This document shows positions 4,779-5,957 of a stretch of DNA of 5,957 nt, piece by piece (the first letter of the stretch is position 1; the number at the start of each line of letters is the position of its first letter). The stretch comes from Candidatus Curtissbacteria bacterium RIFCSPLOWO2_01_FULL_37_9 (lineage in GTDB: Bacteria > Patescibacteriota > Microgenomatia > Curtissbacterales > GWA2-41-24). The notes under the pieces were generated by a model. It was not told where the DNA came from and ran no database searches. It worked only from the letters and a program-made list of their open reading frames with translations. The stretch covers positions 1 through 5,957 of the forward strand of contig MFBN01000026.1 in the NCBI GenBank assembly GCA_001776425.1. The letters are read 5' to 3'. A program made the position numbers and the translations under genes.

Positions 4779-5957
4779 TTATTTATCTTTTGTACCAGAA
4801 GGCGTACCTTCATCAGGTTTCTTGAAATATGCCTCCCTTTCTCTAACACCCCTACCAAAGAATGGAATCCTTGCCGCCATTGTAGTTGAAGCCCGTTCAC
4901 CTATTGCACGTTGGGCACCTCCTACGGTTCCGGCAATACTTCTTGCACCAGTACCTGTGTAGGCTACACCTGCAGCAGCACCAAGCGCTGCTGCTCCTGC
5001 GCCGCCAAAGCTCGGGCCGCCTCCTCCGGGACCGCTGACGAATTTTTTAATCATATTTGCCGCCTCCGGTGTCATCAGTAAAAATCCAAGTCCAATTAGT
5101 TTACCAATAGCATCGGCTTCAAGTCCACCTGCCAAAAGTGGAAATTTGAGAACCTGTTCGCTTGGGAGGAGACCTCCTCCGGTCCCACCGAGGGCACCAA
5201 TACCAGAGAGTATACCAGCGAAAATGACCATAATGGCGACTGTTGGAAAGACAGCAACATTGGCGGCCATTTGTTTAAACCACTCTTTAGCGCCATTGTT
5301 GCCGGGAAGAGCCTGGATTAAGAAGAAAAATGGAGCAACCATTGTCAAGATAATAATCATGACGTAAGCCATAAGTAGCATGAGAAAAACTCGAAACATG
5401 ATAAAAAGCATTGCGATACCAAAGATAATCCCGGTAATGCCACCGCCAATAAATCCGATGATTTTGTTTAAGCCTGCAATACTGGTAATAACTTCTTTGA
5501 GAAGTTCGTTGACAGTGTGGGCAACAGTTGAAACGATATCTTTCCAAGCTCCGATGGTTACTCCTAAGATACTTTTCTCAAAGACAAGGTTAGCTTTATC
5601 TGGATTGAGTAATTTAGCTTCGACTAAAAGTCTAATAATGATATTGAGCGTTAAGAACATAACGTCGATTAAAAGCCCAGCGATGGCATAACTGAAAGTG
5701 ACTAAAATTAAAGCGACAACAATACGCGGGATGGAGTCCTGAACCGTGGCCACGGCCTGAGGAGAAATATGGGCACGAAACATGATCATAAAACCCATGA
5801 TCACAAAGACAATGACAAAACCAACATATGAGGCATTACGAAATACAGTCCAGATGTCTTGGACTGGCGAGAGAGCAGCAAAGCCAATACCACCTGTCTG
5901 GGCGTAAGTGGGTTGAACCGGGTTGAATTCCTGAATTTTATGGGCAAAATAACTGAC
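4779..5957 (-). CDS. VirB6/TrbL-like polytopic membrane protein, 5' end beyond the window
   Basis: The frame is open from the right edge to the TAA at 4779-4781, giving 392 visible residues. A GTG at 5804 is internal, not the start: upstream codons continue the pattern (G-F-A-A-L-S-P-V-Q-D-I-W, then R-N-A-S-Y-V-G-F) into the first membrane span. Visible-residue estimates of hydrophobic segments are 43-60, 79-97, 166-188, 189-216, 233-254 and 277-297. A G-P-G-G-G-G linker and Ala/Gly-rich stretch (about 308-351) leads to a basic, hydrophilic tail ending GTPSGTKDK. The sequence between the first two spans (F-R-A-H-I-S-P-Q, then I-P-R-I-V-V-A-L-I-L-V-T-F-S-Y-A-I-A-G) resembles the conserved core of membrane proteins annotated in Patescibacteria as VirB6/TrbL-like type IV secretion or pilus components. 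These form the inner-membrane part of the channel. The family assignment is by recognition; the membrane topology is directly visible. Its promoter is outside the window, and no intrinsic terminator is seen after its stop. Confidence 0.8.
   Translation of the reverse strand, partial: VSYFAHKIQEFNPVQPTYAQTGGIGFAALSPVQDIWTVFRNASYVGFVIVFVIMGFMIMFRAHISPQAVATVQDSIPRIVVALILVTFSYAIAGLLIDVMFLTLNIIIRLLVEAKLLNPDKANLVFEKSILGVTIGAWKDIVSTVAHTVNELLKEVITSIAGLNKIIGFIGGGITGIIFGIAMLFIMFRVFLMLLMAYVMIIILTMVAPFFFLIQALPGNNGAKEWFKQMAANVAVFPTVAIMVIFAGILSGIGALGGTGGGLLPSEQVLKFPLLAGGLEADAIGKLIGLGFLLMTPEAANMIKKFVSGPGGGGPSFGGAGAAALGAAAGVAYTGTGARSIAGTVGGAQRAIGERASTTMAARIPFFGRGVREREAYFKKPDEGTPSGTKDK

Noticed and set aside
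4798..4811. GAAGG-CGTA-CCTTC stem as an intrinsic terminator for either convergent gene
   Set aside because: The stem is only 5 bp, lies within coding sequence and has no T-run after it on either strand. The T-rich stretch at 4777-4790 precedes the stem on the plus strand.
5287..5691. Open frames on both strands inside the membrane-protein gene
   Set aside because: They are alternative-frame shadows of the VirB6/TrbL-like gene, whose frame is uninterrupted and gives a coherent membrane protein.
5802..5804. GTG at 5804 as the start of the membrane protein
   Set aside because: It lies inside the first hydrophobic segment, and 51 further in-frame codons upstream to the window edge continue a sensible protein sequence without a stop.
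1..5957. CRISPR array, tRNA, rRNA or insertion sequence
   Set aside because: I found no regularly spaced long direct repeats, no cloverleaf or rRNA-like stretch, no transposase and no terminal inverted repeats by reading both strands.

Overview
The window looks like a piece of a small-genome Candidate Phyla Radiation (Patescibacteria) chromosome, most likely Microgenomates. The lineage call rests on recognition, not a search. The membrane protein at the right edge has the sequence character I associate with type IV secretion membrane proteins of that group. The DUF6922/AbiEii pair and the short four-helix-bundle gene are also frequent there. Shine-Dalgarno signals are weak or absent at every start. 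Composition is moderately AT-rich, genes are tightly packed, and the standard bacterial code fits throughout.

Left part (1-1336, minus strand). Transcription runs leftward through a toxin-antitoxin-like pair: a 95-residue DUF6922-type protein (1336-1049), then an AbiEii-type nucleotidyltransferase (1048-398). The stop codon of the first abuts the ATG of the second. After a 152-bp spacer comes the first two thirds of a four-helix-bundle (23S rRNA intervening-sequence family) protein, cut by the left edge. Its leader holds a perfect 8-bp-stem hairpin and about five degenerate 8-nt tandem units.

Promoter region (1337-1404). Only 68 bp separate the divergent genes. Each side has an extended -10 (TGnTAAAAT) placed so that transcription would start at or within a few bases of the ATG. 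The two promoters can share one -35 hexamer read on opposite strands. An AAATTG/CAATTT inverted repeat sits in the minus-strand spacer and would suit an operator.

Centre (1405-4776, plus strand). One gene encodes a 1123-residue soluble-looking protein that I cannot assign to a family. It has no cysteine, a disordered N-terminus, three degenerate Trp-centred repeats within its first 275 residues, and a hydrophobic or amphipathic C-terminal end.

Right part (4779-5957, minus strand). A polytopic VirB6/TrbL-like membrane protein, open to the right edge, ends 2 bp from the stop of the large gene. The large protein may belong to the same secretion or conjugation locus, but convergent orientation is the only evidence. 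No tRNA, rRNA, CRISPR array, insertion sequence or convincing intrinsic terminator was seen.
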